NCBI RefSeq assembly: GCF_001435895.1
Contig: NZ_AZFZ01000019.1
Coordinates: forward strand, 1-44,309
Length of the DNA: 44,309 nucleotides
From: Lentilactobacillus parafarraginis DSM 18390 = JCM 14109
GTDB taxonomy: Bacteria > Bacillota > Bacilli > Lactobacillales > Lactobacillaceae
Reading direction: 5' to 3'
Under the pieces are notes generated by a model. The model ran no database searches. It saw only the letters and a list, made by a program, of their open reading frames with translations, and was not told the DNA's origin. The stretch's first letter is position 1, and each line of letters starts with the position of its first letter. Position numbers and translations under genes: made by a program. Shown piece by piece: positions 20,510 to 29,394 of the stretch.

Positions 20510-22381
20510 ATGGCAAGTAATAAAATTATTGGTATTGATTTAGGAACAACCAACTCTGCCGTTGCCGTTCTTGAAGGCAACGAGCCTAAAATTATTCCAA
20601 ACCCGGAAGGTTCACGGACCACACCATCAGTTGTTGCGTTCAAAGATGGTAAGCCTCAGGTTGGTGAAGTTGCCAAGCGTCAGGAAATTACCAATCCCAA
20701 CACTGTTCACTCAATTAAGAGCCACATGGGTGAAGAAGGTTACACGGTTGACATTGAAGGTAAGAAGTACACGCCCCAACAAATTTCTGCGATGATTCTT
20801 CAATACATCAAGGATTTTGCTCAGGATTACATTGGTGATACGGTTGAAAATGCCGTTATTACCGTTCCGGCTTACTTCAACGATGCCCAACGACAAGCAA
20901 CTAAGGATGCCGGAAAGATTGCCGGCTTAAACGTCAAGCGAATCATCAACGAACCAACAGCTGCCGCATTAGCCTATGGTTTGGATAAGCAGGATAAGGA
21001 TGAAAAAATCCTCGTTTATGATTTGGGTGGTGGAACATTTGATGTTTCCATCCTTGAATTAGGCGATGGGGTCTTCCAAGTTCTCTCAACAAATGGGGAT
21101 ACCCATCTTGGTGGGGATGACTTTGATCAACGGATTATGAATTGGTTGATTGACAACTTCAAGCAAGAAAATGGCGTTGACCTTTCAAAAGATAAGATGG
21201 CATTGCAACGGTTGAAGGACGCTGCTGAAAAAGCAAAGAAGGATCTTTCAGGGGTTACTGAATCCGAAATCAGTTTGCCATTTATTTCGGCCGGTGAAAA
21301 CGGTCCGTTGCATTTGCAAACCACTTTAACCCGAGCAAAGTTCAACGAATTAACTCACGACTTGGTTGCCAAAACTAAAGTGCCATTTGATAATGCCTTG
21401 AAGGACGCCGATCTTCAAGTATCAGACATCGACCAGGTTATCTTAAATGGTGGTTCAACTCGAATTCCAGCCGTTCAAGAAGCTGTTAAGTCATGGACTG
21501 GCAAAGATTCTAACCACTCAATTAACCCTGATGAAGCTGTTGCTATCGGTGCTGCTGTTCAAGGTGGGGTTATTACCGGTGATGTGAAGGACGTTGTTTT
21601 GCTTGATGTCACCCCACTGTCCCTTGGAATTGAAACCATGGGTGGCGTGTTCACCAAGTTGATTGATCGCAACACAACGATTCCAACATCCAAGTCACAA
21701 GTATTCTCAACCGCTGCCGATAACCAGCCAGCCGTTGACATTCACGTTCTCCAAGGTGAACGCCCAATGGCTGCTGATGATAAAACGCTTGGCCAGTTCC
21801 AATTGACGGATATTCCGCCTGCACCACGTGGGGTTCCTCAAATCGAAGTTAAGTTCGATATTGACAAGAACGGGATTGTGAACGTTTCTGCCAAGGATAA
21901 GGGAACCGGCAAGCAACAAAAGATCACCATCAAAGATTCTTCAGGCCTTTCAGATGACGAAATCAAGAAGATGATGAATGAAGCTAAGGAAAACGAAGAG
22001 GCCGATAAGAAGCGTAAGGAAACCGTTGATCTGAATAATGAAGTTGATCAATTGATTTTCCAAACTGATAAGACCTTGAAAGACGTTAAGGGCAAGGTTT
22101 CGGATGACGAAATTAAAAAGGCTGAAGATGCCCGTGATGCCCTGAAGAAAGCCAAGGAAGCCAACAATGTTGATGATATGAAAGCTAAGAAGGATGATCT
22201 TAATAAGATTGTTCAGGACCTGGCCGTTAAATTATATCAACAGCAAGCTCCTAAGGATGGCCAAGGCGCTGCCGGTGCCCAAGGTACTGGTGCCAAGGAC
22301 GATTCATCGGACAAGGGCAATGATGATGGTACGGTAAATGGTGACTTCCACGAAGTCCACAATGATGATGATAAAAAGTAA
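20510..22381 (+). CDS. dnaK: Chaperone DnaK (Hsp70)
   Basis: ATP-dependent Hsp70 working with DnaJ and GrpE. The 623-aa protein has the Hsp70 signatures: [14 protein letters not shown] at about 6-19, [13 protein letters not shown] near 168-180 and [15 protein letters not shown] near 310-325. The substrate domain runs from about 385, with the helical lid from about 500. It lacks the about 24-residue insertion of Gram-negative DnaK, as in other Gram-positives. The C-terminal tail is a Gly/Ala and Asp-rich stretch ending NDDDKK, not the classic EEVKDDK. The start ATG follows AAGAGGA. A terminator after it makes dnaJ a separate unit. Confidence 0.98.
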   Translation: MASNKIIGIDLGTTNSAVAVLEGNEPKIIPNPEGSRTTPSVVAFKDGKPQVGEVAKRQEITNPNTVHSIKSHMGEEGYTVDIEGKKYTPQQISAMILQYIKDFAQDYIGDTVENAVITVPAYFNDAQRQATKDAGKIAGLNVKRIINEPTAAALAYGLDKQDKDEKILVYDLGGGTFDVSILELGDGVFQVLSTNGDTHLGGDDFDQRIMNWLIDNFKQENGVDLSKDKMALQRLKDAAEKAKKDLSGVTESEISLPFISAGENGPLHLQTTLTRAKFNELTHDLVAKTKVPFDNALKDADLQVSDIDQVILNGGSTRIPAVQEAVKSWTGKDSNHSINPDEAVAIGAAVQGGVITGDVKDVVLLDVTPLSLGIETMGGVFTKLIDRNTTIPTSKSQVFSTAADNQPAVDIHVLQGERPMAADDKTLGQFQLTDIPPAPRGVPQIEVKFDIDKNGIVNVSAKDKGTGKQQKITIKDSSGLSDDEIKKMMNEAKENEEADKKRKETVDLNNEVDQLIFQTDKTLKDVKGKVSDDEIKKAEDARDALKKAKEANNVDDMKAKKDDLNKIVQDLAVKLYQQQAPKDGQGAAGAQGTGAKDDSSDKGNDDGTVNGDFHEVHNDDDKK

Positions 22382-22403
22382 TTTTTAGCATCGTTTTAAA
22401 CGA

Positions 22404-22434
22404 AAAAGTCAAGGCCAACTGGCTTTGGCTTTTT
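22404..22434 (+). terminator. Terminator after dnaK
   Basis: AAAAGTCAAGGCC (22404-22416) pairs with GGCTTTGGCTTTT (22421-22433), 13 bp with two G-U pairs and a 4-base loop, ending in T. Read-through or a weak local promoter must supply dnaJ; I see no convincing promoter or CIRCE between here and 22490. Confidence 0.85.
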
Positions 22435-22489
22435 GTTAAAATGTGATATTCTATCTAGGTATAGATTTGATTGAAGATGGGAGTTTCTA

Positions 22490-23641
22490 ATGGCAAATAA
22501 AGATTATTATGAAATCCTGGGTGTCGCTAAAGATGCCAGCGAGGATGAAATCAAACATGCCTATCGTAAGTTATCAAAAAAATGGCATCCGGATATTAAT
22601 AAGGCACCGGATGCTGAAGCAAAATTTAAGGAAATTAACGAGGCCTACGAAGTTCTAAGTGATCCGCAGAAGCGGGCTAACTATGATCAATACGGGTCCG
22701 CTGACGGTGCTGCCGGCGGCTTTGGTGGCGGCGGTGCCGGTGCTGGCGGATTCGGCGACTTTGGTGGTGGCCAAGGCTTTGGCTTTGACGATATCTTTAG
22801 TCAATTCTTTGGCGGTGGCCAGCAGAGTGCCAATCCATCCGCACCTCGTCAGGGACGAGATCTCCAGTACCAAATGACGTTGGAATTTGAAGATGCCATT
22901 TTTGGTAAGACAACCCGGATCACCTATAATCGCGAAGCGGAGTGTCAAACTTGTGGTGGCTCTGGTGCTAAACCAGGGACCTCACCGGTTACCTGTTCAC
23001 GATGTGGTGGCCGCGGCTATGTGGTCACGGAGACCAACACGCCTCTTGGCCGGATGCAGTCACGGCAGACCTGCCCGGTATGTCACGGCACTGGTAAAGA
23101 GATCAAAGAGAAGTGCCCAACCTGTGGCGGCTCTGGTCATGTTGATGAACGCCACGAAATTGAAGTCAAAGTACCAGCTGGCATCGATGACGGTCAGCAG
23201 ATGAGACTTCAAGGCCAAGGAGAAGCCGGCACGAACGGCGGTCCTTACGGTGATTTGTACATTGTCTTCAGAGTAAAGCCAAGTAAAATTTACACTCGCG
23301 ACGGCTCAACCATTTATGTGGACCAAAAGATTAGTTTTGCCCGGGCTGCATTAGGCGGCAAGATCAAAGTTAAGACCGTTCACGGCGATGTGGAGCTTAA
23401 GATTCCTGCTGGCACCCAAACTGGCACCAGTTTCCGGTTAAAGGGCAAGGGTGCGCCTAAGTTACGGGGCAATGGCACTGGTGATGAACGGGTAACCGTA
23501 ACCGTCTCCACGCCAAAATCCTTAAACAAGGAACAAAAGATCGCCTTGGAAGCCTTTGCCAAAGCAAGTGGTGAGGACATTAATTCTAAAGGTGCAAATA
23601 ATTTTTTTGACAAGGTGAAGGACGCATTTGATAAGAAGTAA
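22490..23641 (+). CDS. dnaJ: Chaperone DnaJ (Hsp40)
   Basis: Delivers substrates to DnaK and stimulates its ATPase. The 383-aa protein has all type I parts: a J domain with HPD at 33-35, a Gly/Phe linker at about 65-115, and four zinc repeats [24 protein letters not shown] and CPTCGGSG beginning at Cys152, 169, 195 and 209. The C-terminal substrate domains include [13 protein letters not shown]. The ATG has GGGAG upstream. It follows dnaK but is separated by a terminator and has no CIRCE of its own. A terminator follows about 55 bp after the stop. Confidence 0.97.
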   Translation: MANKDYYEILGVAKDASEDEIKHAYRKLSKKWHPDINKAPDAEAKFKEINEAYEVLSDPQKRANYDQYGSADGAAGGFGGGGAGAGGFGDFGGGQGFGFDDIFSQFFGGGQQSANPSAPRQGRDLQYQMTLEFEDAIFGKTTRITYNREAECQTCGGSGAKPGTSPVTCSRCGGRGYVVTETNTPLGRMQSRQTCPVCHGTGKEIKEKCPTCGGSGHVDERHEIEVKVPAGIDDGQQMRLQGQGEAGTNGGPYGDLYIVFRVKPSKIYTRDGSTIYVDQKISFARAALGGKIKVKTVHGDVELKIPAGTQTGTSFRLKGKGAPKLRGNGTGDERVTVTVSTPKSLNKEQKIALEAFAKASGEDINSKGANNFFDKVKDAFDKK

Positions 23642-23696
23642 TCAATAAGTTGCCAAGTAATTTGGCATGCGGCCGTCAGCTAACGAATAATGAAGG

Positions 23697-23735
23697 GACT
23701 GTGGTTAATTTAGCAAACTTGGCCACGGTCTTTTT
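23697..23735 (+). terminator. Terminator after dnaJ
   Basis: GACTGTGG (23697-23704) pairs with CCACGGTC (23723-23730), one T-G pair, with an 18-base loop, followed by five T. Confidence 0.7.
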
Positions 23736-23769
23736 CTGTCAGGGTCATGCTCAGGATCGGCTATAAGTG

Positions 23770-23798
23770 TTGCCACATGACCGATTTTTCATTACACT
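23770..23798 (+). promoter_or_regulatory. Candidate promoter of lepA
   Basis: TTGCCA (23770-23775) and TACACT (23793-23798) with 17-bp spacing, 47 bp before the lepA start and after the dnaJ terminator. Confidence 0.55.
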
Positions 23799-23845
23799 TA
23801 GTGGTGTTGAAACAAATTTGAAGATAATGAAAGTGAGAGCACAGA

Positions 23846-25684
23846 ATGGATTTACAAAAAATGAAGGACCATCAAAAGTATATTCGGAATTTTTCCATTG
23901 TTGCTCATATCGACCATGGGAAATCAACGCTTGCCGATCGAATCCTCGAAATGACGGATACCGTTGCGAAGCGGGATATGAAAAACCAGCTCCTTGATAA
24001 CATGGATCTCGAACGTGAACGCGGCATTACAATCAAGTTAAACGCTGTTGAGCTGACCTATCACGCCAAAGACGGCCATGACTATGAGTTTCACCTAATT
24101 GATACACCGGGGCACGTAGACTTCTCCTATGAGGTGTCACGGAGCCTGGCGGCCTGTGAAGGCGCCGTATTGGTCGTTGACGCGGCACAAGGAGTTGAGG
24201 CCCAGACGCTGGCAAATGTGTACCTTGCCATCGATGACGACCTGGAAATTGTTCCGGTAATCAATAAAATTGATCTGCCATCTGCCGAACCAAAGAAGGT
24301 TCAAAAAGAGATTGAAGATATGATTGGCATCGATGCTTCAGACGCGGTTATGGCCAGTGCCAAGAAAGGGATCGGTATTGAAGATTTGTTGGAGCAAATT
24401 GTTCATAAGATCCACGCACCAACCGGTGACGTTGCCGGCCCACTAAAAGCGCTGGTGTTTGATTCGGTTTACGATGACTACCGCGGTGTTGTCTTGAGTG
24501 TTCGGTTATTTGAGGGGACTGTGAAGCCTGGCGATAAAATTCGGATGATGAACAGTGGAAGTGAATATGAAGTCACAGAAGTTGGTGTCAATTCACCCAA
24601 ACCAGTTAAACGAGATTACTTAATGTCTGGTGATGTTGGTTATCTGACTGCTAGTATCAAGGATATTACAACCACTCGAGTCGGTGATACCGTCACCAAT
24701 GCCGCTGACCCGGCCGACAAAGAACTGCCGGGTTATCGGGTCATGAATCCAATGGTTTATGCTGGGCTTTACCCGACGGATAACGCGAAGTTTGATGATC
24801 TGCGGGAAGCCTTAGAAAAATTAAAGCTGAATGACGCGGCCTTGGAGTTTGAACCAGAAGTTTCTCAAGCACTTGGTTTCGGATTTCGTTGTGGCTTTTT
24901 GGGTCTGCTGCACATGGACGTTGTTCAGGAACGATTGGAACGGGAATTTAACCTTGATCTAATCACGACTGCACCGTCGGTTACCTATCACGCCAAATTG
25001 ACTGACGGCACCACGAAGACGGTGGAGAATCCCTCTGAAATGCCGGATAGTTCGACAATTAAGTCAATTTCAGAACCCTACGTTAAGGCCACCATCATGG
25101 TGCCAAATGACTATGTTGGTCCGGTGATGGAACTTTGCCAGCACCGCCGCGGCATTTTTGACACAATGGCTTACCTGGATGATTATCGGGTGAACGTGGT
25201 TTATCACATTCCGCTTTCCGAAATCATCTTCGACTTCTTCGATAAATTAAAGTCCAGTACCCGTGGCTATGCCTCGCTTGATTACGAAGTAGAGGATTAT
25301 CGGGACAGTGACCTGGTTAAAATTGACATTCTGCTGAATGGGGAACAGGTCGATGCGCTGAGCTTTATTTCTCACCGGCAGTTTGCTGAAACCCGGGCGC
25401 GCGACATTGTTGGCCGCCTAAAGAATATTATTCCCCGGCAAAATTTCGAAATTCCGGTTCAGGCGGCGATTGGGGCCAAAATTATTGCGCGAACTAATAT
25501 CAAAGCTTACCGGAAGGACGTTACCGCCAAATTGTATGGTGGTGATCGAACCCGACGGATGAAGTTACTGGAAAAGCAGAAGGCCGGCAAGAAACGAATG
25601 AAGGCCGTTGGAAAAGTTGATATTCCTCAAGAAGCTTTCATGGCTGTTTTGCAGACCGATGAGGAAGAAAAGGGCGACAAATAA
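23846..25684 (+). CDS. lepA: Elongation factor 4 (LepA), ribosome back-translocating GTPase
   Basis: Translation GTPase that binds the ribosome like EF-G and is linked to back-translocation and 30S assembly under stress. The 612-aa product has G1 AHIDHGKST at 20-28, switch I ERERGIT, G3 DTPGHVDF, G4 NKIDLP, EF-G-like domains II, III and V, and the LepA-specific C-terminal domain rich in Lys and Arg ([22 protein letters not shown], in parts). The ATG at 23846 gives the family N-terminus; the upstream GTGAGAG is a modest ribosome binding site, and MKDHQ at 23861 is an alternative. It is a single-gene unit with a terminator at 25799. Confidence 0.97.
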   Translation: MDLQKMKDHQKYIRNFSIVAHIDHGKSTLADRILEMTDTVAKRDMKNQLLDNMDLERERGITIKLNAVELTYHAKDGHDYEFHLIDTPGHVDFSYEVSRSLAACEGAVLVVDAAQGVEAQTLANVYLAIDDDLEIVPVINKIDLPSAEPKKVQKEIEDMIGIDASDAVMASAKKGIGIEDLLEQIVHKIHAPTGDVAGPLKALVFDSVYDDYRGVVLSVRLFEGTVKPGDKIRMMNSGSEYEVTEVGVNSPKPVKRDYLMSGDVGYLTASIKDITTTRVGDTVTNAADPADKELPGYRVMNPMVYAGLYPTDNAKFDDLREALEKLKLNDAALEFEPEVSQALGFGFRCGFLGLLHMDVVQERLEREFNLDLITTAPSVTYHAKLTDGTTKTVENPSEMPDSSTIKSISEPYVKATIMVPNDYVGPVMELCQHRRGIFDTMAYLDDYRVNVVYHIPLSEIIFDFFDKLKSSTRGYASLDYEVEDYRDSDLVKIDILLNGEQVDALSFISHRQFAETRARDIVGRLKNIIPRQNFEIPVQAAIGAKIIARTNIKAYRKDVTAKLYGGDRTRRMKLLEKQKAGKKRMKAVGKVDIPQEAFMAVLQTDEEEKGDK

Positions 25685-25798
25685 GCGTCCTTAATGATTG
25701 CGCTTTTTCTGACTGAATTATAGTAGTCATTATTTGGATCTTGGATGGGCGTGGTTGTTAATAAACACCGATTATTGAAAATGATGTAAACAGTATGA

Positions 25799-25842
25799 AA
25801 AAAGCTTTGAAAGTGATGAATTACCACATTTCAAAGCTTTTT
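25799..25842. terminator. Bidirectional terminator between lepA and the HTH gene
   Basis: AAAAAGCTTTGAAA (25799-25812) pairs perfectly with TTTCAAAGCTTTTT (25829-25842), extended by GTG/CAC. There is an A-run on the left and a T-run on the right. It lies between convergent genes and can serve both strands. Confidence 0.9.
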
Positions 25843-25858
25843 ATGATGCCCGGCTCAA

Positions 25859-26293
25859 TTAGTAGGTGAGCCGCTTATTGTTGTCAGCTAACCGGTTGTA
25901 AATTGCTTGGAGCTTGTCGATTTCTTCGGCGTCGTCTAAGACATCGTCGAATAATTGCTCAATAACGGCGGTCATTGCATCTTCATCATCCAATTCAGGT
26001 TGCTGTTTATCGCGGACTTCCTGGGCCTCATAAAGCTCCTGAAGCAGATTAGTGAGGCGATGACGGAAATAGGATAATTTAGCATTGTTGTCGGTGTTCT
26101 TAATTAAATGTGCCAGACGATAATCGTAATATTGTTCTAACTTTTCAGCCGTTGCTAATGATAGTTTGCCAATTGTTCGGGAATGATTACGCAATCGGAT
26201 GATGATTGATGAATTCACGCCCGTTAACTGTTCAATTTTATAAGCACTGGCTTTACTGTCAAGCACGGCTTGAACTTTTTCTGATAACGTCAT
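25859..26293 (-). CDS. Small helix-turn-helix DNA-binding protein, unknown function
   Basis: The 144-aa product has an XRE/Cro-like fold in its N-terminal 60 residues: AYKIEQLTGVNSSIIIRLRN (about 17-36) reads as helix 2, turn and recognition helix, followed by LSLATAEKLEQYYDYRL. The C-terminal half is helical and acidic (LDDEDAMTAVIEQLFDDVLDD), perhaps for dimer formation. The ATG follows GGGGG at 9 bases. It is a single minus-strand gene between terminators. Two direct repeats surround a possible -10 just upstream (26322-26373), which suggests that it controls itself. I do not know its targets; no toxin or partner gene is adjacent, so an antitoxin role is not supported. Confidence 0.85.
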   Translation of the reverse strand: MTLSEKVQAVLDSKASAYKIEQLTGVNSSIIIRLRNHSRTIGKLSLATAEKLEQYYDYRLAHLIKNTDNNAKLSYFRHRLTNLLQELYEAQEVRDKQQPELDDEDAMTAVIEQLFDDVLDDAEEIDKLQAIYNRLADNNKRLTY

Positions 26294-26321
26294 TTGGTTG
26301 CCCCCGGAATTAGGATAGATG

Positions 26322-26373
26322 ATTAATCAGTCTCACTTAACGAACCCTTTATAATTAATGAGACTCACGTTAA
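26322..26373 (-). promoter_or_regulatory. Direct-repeat operator flanking a -10 of the HTH gene
   Basis: Plus-strand ATTAATCAGTCTCACTTAA (26322-26340) and ATTAATGAGACTCACGTTAA (26354-26373) are near-identical repeats 32 bp apart, about three helix turns. The second contains the palindrome TGAGACTCA. A minus-strand TATAAA (26353 to 26348) lies between them; its -35 would fall at or beyond the upstream repeat and is weak. Confidence 0.55.
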
Positions 26374-26442
26374 ACTAAATCTAATCTTTCTTTAATCTAA
26401 TTATATGATAGTTTGGCCTGCCATGTCAAAAAGAATGACTAC

Positions 26443-26478
26443 AAAAAAACCGCCCTTTCTCATACGCAAGGCGGCTTT
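26443..26478 (-). terminator. Terminator of the 133-aa gene
   Basis: On the minus strand AAAGCCGCC (from 26478) pairs with GGCGGTTT and runs into seven T (26449 to 26443). It ends the minus-strand transcript of the gene at 26511-26906. Confidence 0.75.
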
Positions 26479-26510
26479 GACGTGGTAAATAGGATGGTTA
26501 ACCAAAATCA

Positions 26511-26906
26511 TTAGCCGATTCGCAGCTCGGTAATCATCTTGGTATCGATGATGATTTGGCCATCATGATTTTTGTGATTTGAAACCCGATTGAGATGGTG
26601 CTGATCAACAATATATTGGTCAAAGGCAGCCTTTGAAGGGACCTTTAAGATCTCTGGGTCGTGGGGTTGCTCAAAACTCAATTGATCCAGGATCAGGTCA
26701 TCAGGCAGCGCAGAAAAAATATTTCCGATTGACCTGAGTGCCACTTCCCCGGTTTTTAGTAGTTCAGGTTTTAGGTATTCCCGGTGAAAAAGCTGGGACC
26801 CTTCGAAGATCGTATCGCTTGAATTCGTCTCTAAAACTGCTCGGTACCGCAGCTCAATTGTGTCCGGGCGAATTTTGTTAATGAATCGGACTTTGAAATT
26901 TGCCAT
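26511..26906 (-). CDS. Uncharacterised protein, 131 aa
   Basis: I do not recognise this family. The product is soluble, mixed alpha/beta, with no cysteines, signal peptide or membrane segment. It begins ANFKVRFINKIRPDTIELRYRAV, which looks like two beta strands, and ends in a probable strand pair, GQIIIDTKMITELRIG. A TTG at 26912 would add two residues but is only 4 bases from GGAG; the ATG at 26906 is 10 bases away and preferred. A good minus-strand promoter (TTGATT-N17-TATGAT) and its own terminator frame it as a single-gene unit. It is divergent from the 115-aa gene across a palindrome-rich region. Confidence 0.8.
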   Translation of the reverse strand: MANFKVRFINKIRPDTIELRYRAVLETNSSDTIFEGSQLFHREYLKPELLKTGEVALRSIGNIFSALPDDLILDQLSFEQPHDPEILKVPSKAAFDQYIVDQHHLNRVSNHKNHDGQIIIDTKMITELRIG

Positions 26907-26930
26907 GCTCAATCAGCTCCTTATAATATC

Positions 26931-26959
26931 ATCATAGGAAAGAACGATTCTTAAATCAA
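26931..26959 (-). promoter_or_regulatory. Promoter of the 131-aa gene
   Basis: On the minus strand TTGATT (26959 to 26954) and TATGAT (26936 to 26931) are 17 bp apart, 25 bp before the ATG. The -35 lies in the palindrome at 26953-26968. Confidence 0.65.
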
Positions 26960-26968
26960 GTTTGATTT
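26953..26968. repeat. Palindrome over the -35 of the 131-aa gene
   Basis: AAATCAA, GT, TTGATTT is a perfect inverted repeat of 7-bp arms covering the -35 box. An operator for an unknown regulator is the natural reading. Confidence 0.5.
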
Positions 26969-26981
26969 TTTTATGAAATAG

Positions 26982-27010
26982 TTGCGTTTTCAAAGATATT
27001 CTATTAATAT
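26982..27010 (+). promoter_or_regulatory. Candidate promoter of the 115-aa gene
   Basis: TTGCGT (26982-26987) and TAATAT (27005-27010) at 17 bp. The -10 lies inside the 18-bp AT palindrome at 27003-27020. A leader of about 165 bases would follow. Confidence 0.4.
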
Positions 27011-27020
27011 ATATATTAAT
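27003..27020. repeat. Perfect 18-bp AT palindrome
   Basis: ATTAATATATATATTAAT reads the same on both strands. It overlaps the candidate -10 for the plus-strand gene and may be an operator or simply an easily melted AT tract. Confidence 0.5.
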
Positions 27021-27044
27021 TCGTTTTGATTCGATTAGAGATTT

Positions 27045-27099
27045 TCATCCTTAATGAACGTTTCCTCATGAATGAACGTTCGCAGGTCAATGAGGATGA
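27045..27099 (+). repeat. Repeat and inverted-repeat cluster in the leader of the 115-aa gene
   Basis: AATGAACGTT occurs at 27053-27062 and 27071-27080, 18 bp apart. TCATCCT (27045-27051) can pair with AGGATGA (27093-27099), and CCTCAT (27064-27069) with ATGAGG (27090-27095). The two pairings share bases and exclude each other. Confidence 0.45.
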
Positions 27100-27183
27100 T
27101 TGAAATTAAAAGTATCATGTGACGATTATCAAATATAACGGCAGCGAATTGCTTGGGCTGCTGATACTTAGGAGGTGTTAATC

Positions 27184-27522
27184 ATTCTTAGCCGAACAAA
27201 GCAATATTTACGAAAAAATGGTTATTTTTATAAGAAGGAATATATGCGGCCGCTGTTGACGCCCGACAATATCTATATTTTTCGATTTGGCCGTGAACGG
27301 CTTAACAATCGACTAATTATACGATATAGCCACAGATGGACTGGTCGCCAACGCATTAACGAGATTGATTTGCGTCTTCATAAGCAGAAACACCCCCGGA
27401 TCTTTTACAGTGAATCCGAATTATTGAATTATCTGGAAGGTCATTTATTGAAACACGAAGCGAAGTTACGGGCCCGTGAAGCCAGAAAATCAAATGAAGT
27501 GACGGATGGAGCATCCAAATAG
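27184..27522 (+). CDS. Uncharacterised basic protein with a non-AUG start
   Basis: I do not recognise this family. The product is about 113 aa, strongly basic, with many Arg, Lys and Tyr and no membrane segment: [16 protein letters not shown], then beta-like [11 protein letters not shown] and LIIRYSHRW, then a charged C-terminal helix ([16 protein letters not shown]). This suggests nucleic acid binding. A perfect AGGAGGTG (27170-27177) precedes it, but no ATG, GTG or TTG lies at the right distance. A GTG at 27175 is inside the Shine-Dalgarno and a stop codon is just before it. ATT at 27184 (8 bases) or ATC at 27181 (5 bases) are the candidates; I list ATT. The first ATG is 22 codons further in. 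Confidence 0.65.
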   Translation: MLSRTKQYLRKNGYFYKKEYMRPLLTPDNIYIFRFGRERLNNRLIIRYSHRWTGRQRINEIDLRLHKQKHPRIFYSESELLNYLEGHLLKHEAKLRAREARKSNEVTDGASK

Positions 27523-27533
27523 GGTGCTTTTTT
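27510..27533 (+). terminator. Terminator overlapping the stop of the 115-aa gene
   Basis: AGCATCC (27510-27516) pairs with GGGTGCT (27522-27528), one T-G pair, with a 5-base loop and a T-run to 27533. The stop codon TAG (27520-27522) lies in the loop. Confidence 0.75.
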
Positions 27534-27577
27534 CGTATCATGACGGCGCCAGGTCATCACAACTAAGGAGAAATTAT

Positions 27578-28540
27578 ATGCAGTGGACTGAAGTATCGGT
27601 AATGACATCAAGCGAAGCGGTTGAAGCCGTTTCAAATATTTTAATGGAATATGGCGCCACCGGCGTGTCAATTGAGGACGCGAAGGATTTTGAACATATC
27701 ACGAAGGGCCGATATGGCTCGCATGGTGAAATAATTGATCCAACGACCGTCCCGCATCTCACCAGCGGGGCAATTGTCTCGGCGTACTACCCGGAAAGTA
27801 ACCATATTGCGGACAAAGTGGCTGAATTATCAGAGAAAGTCACGCATTTGCGGGCATTTGGCTTAAATCCCGCACCGGCGGAGGTCAAAAGTAGCCCGGT
27901 GAAGAATGAAGATTGGCAGACTTCTTGGGAAAAATATTACCACCCATTTTCCGTCAGCCGCTATTTAACGGTCGTACCGAGTTGGACTGATTATCAGCCA
28001 AAATCTTCGCTGGAACAGATTATTCGCCTGGATCCGGGGATGGCCTTTGGTACCGGTACGCACCCAACAACTCAGTTATCACTGCAAGCACTGGAAATGA
28101 CTTTACGAGGCGGTGAATCAATGATCGACGTTGGCACTGGTTCTGGCGTGCTGAGCATTGCGGCCAAGTTAATGGGTGCCGGCGATGTGGCCGCTTACGA
28201 CGTTGATGAAATTGCGGTGGCTTCTGCCAAGAAAAACATGGCGCTTAATCCAGTAGCCAAATCAATTCCGATTGCTGCAAACGACTTATTAAAGGGGATT
28301 CATCGTCAGGTCGATCTGGTTGTCGCCAATATTTTAGCAGAAATCATCGTTCCTTTGATCCCTCAAGCCTTTGAAAATCTTAAACCCGGTGGTCATTTGT
28401 TGATGTCGGGGATCATTAGTGACAAGTATTCGTTGGTTGCCGATACGTTGATCCGCCATGATTTTCAAATCACCGAGACACTGAAAATGGGTGACTGGTA
28501 TGGTGTCATTGCTCAGAAGCCGAAGGAAGAGGCGTCATAA
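27578..28540 (+). CDS. prmA: Ribosomal protein L11 methyltransferase
   Basis: Trimethylates ribosomal protein L11 using S-adenosylmethionine. The 320-aa product begins [19 protein letters not shown], as in the family. The frame is open back to an ATG at 27506, but that lies in the previous gene's terminator, while AAGGAG sits correctly before the ATG at 27578. The N-terminal substrate domain includes [12 protein letters not shown]. The methyltransferase domain has [14 protein letters not shown], motif [14 protein letters not shown] and [10 protein letters not shown]. The stop overlaps the start of rsmE by 1 bp (TAATG), so the two are coupled. Confidence 0.96.
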   Translation: MQWTEVSVMTSSEAVEAVSNILMEYGATGVSIEDAKDFEHITKGRYGSHGEIIDPTTVPHLTSGAIVSAYYPESNHIADKVAELSEKVTHLRAFGLNPAPAEVKSSPVKNEDWQTSWEKYYHPFSVSRYLTVVPSWTDYQPKSSLEQIIRLDPGMAFGTGTHPTTQLSLQALEMTLRGGESMIDVGTGSGVLSIAAKLMGAGDVAAYDVDEIAVASAKKNMALNPVAKSIPIAANDLLKGIHRQVDLVVANILAEIIVPLIPQAFENLKPGGHLLMSGIISDKYSLVADTLIRHDFQITETLKMGDWYGVIAQKPKEEAS

Positions 28541-29286
28541 TGCAGCATTATTTTAGCGATCAACGTCTGACAACCGGTCAAACCGTCTGGCTCGACGACC
28601 AGATTGGGCACCATCTAACCCGCGTCCTGCGGGCAACCGTTGGTGACCAGCTGCAATTGGTGGGGAACGATCAGCAGGTTTATCTGGCTGAAATCCACGA
28701 GATCTCAGGTCAACGAGTGGCGGTGGCTGTCAAACAGCCACTCCATATCGACGCGGAACTTCCCGTCGATGTCACCATTGTGAGCGGTCTTTCAAAGAAA
28801 AACAAGCCCGAGTGGATTGTTCAAAAGGCGACCGAGTTGGGAGCTGCTCAAGTGATCTTTTTGCCCCTGTCTCGGTCGATTGCCAAGTGGGATCAAAAAA
28901 GCGCCAAAAAAGTGGCTCGGCTTCAAGAAGTTGCCCAGAGCGCCGCTGAACAATCTCATCGAAATCGCATTCCGAAAGTTGGGTATCTTTCCAGTTTGCG
29001 GATGTTGGAAAAGCAGCCTTATGATGTTAAACTAATTGCTTACGAAGAGGCGGCCAAAGCTGGTGAAGAGACAAGGCTGGTAACGGCCCTCCGGCACCTG
29101 ACGCCTGGCCAGTCATTAGTTGGTCTGTTTGGCCCTGAAGGTGGAATTACCGAAGAAGAAGTGGCCGATTTGACGGCCAACGGGTATCTTCCGGTCGGCT
29201 TGGGACCACGGATTTTGCGCACCGAAACGGCACCTATGTACTTGTTAACGGCCATCTCTGTGATGACCGAGATGATGGGAAGCTGA
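28540..29286 (+). CDS. rsmE: 16S rRNA m3U1498 methyltransferase
   Basis: SPOUT-class enzyme methylating N3 of U1498 in 16S rRNA. The 248-aa product has the N-terminal PUA-like part (HHLTRVLRATVGDQLQLV, about 27-44), then KKNKPEWIVQKATELGAAQVIFL (in parts). The trefoil-knot SAM site comprises GLFGPEGGITEEEV and LGPRILRTETAPMYLL near the C-terminus. Its ATG overlaps the stop of prmA, and the order prmA-rsmE-rel is conserved. Length is typical. Confidence 0.96.
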   Translation: MQHYFSDQRLTTGQTVWLDDQIGHHLTRVLRATVGDQLQLVGNDQQVYLAEIHEISGQRVAVAVKQPLHIDAELPVDVTIVSGLSKKNKPEWIVQKATELGAAQVIFLPLSRSIAKWDQKSAKKVARLQEVAQSAAEQSHRNRIPKVGYLSSLRMLEKQPYDVKLIAYEEAAKAGEETRLVTALRHLTPGQSLVGLFGPEGGITEEEVADLTANGYLPVGLGPRILRTETAPMYLLTAISVMTEMMGS

Positions 29287-29302
29287 ATTCACGGCAGAAC
29301 AA

Positions 29303-29311
29303 TGATAGAAT
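29303..29311 (+). promoter_or_regulatory. Possible extended -10 before rel
   Basis: TGATAGAAT (29303-29311) is an extended -10 without a good -35, 84 bp before rel. Tentative. Confidence 0.35.
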
Positions 29312-29394
29312 AAAAGTCAGGTATTTAAGAAGCCATTTACCCCAACCAAATGTGGTGGTGACTGCCCGGATTAAAAGAGAAGAGTTGATTTGAA

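Noticed and set aside
22433-22465. dnaJ promoter (TTGTTA with TATAGA) and the TCTAT/ATAGA inverted repeat
   Set aside because: The spacing is 21 bp and the match poor; not enough to list as a promoter.
25859-27522. Toxin-antitoxin or phage-remnant reading of the three unknown genes
   Set aside because: The genes are in separate transcription units, none shows a toxin, integrase or phage motif, and no attachment-site repeats are visible.
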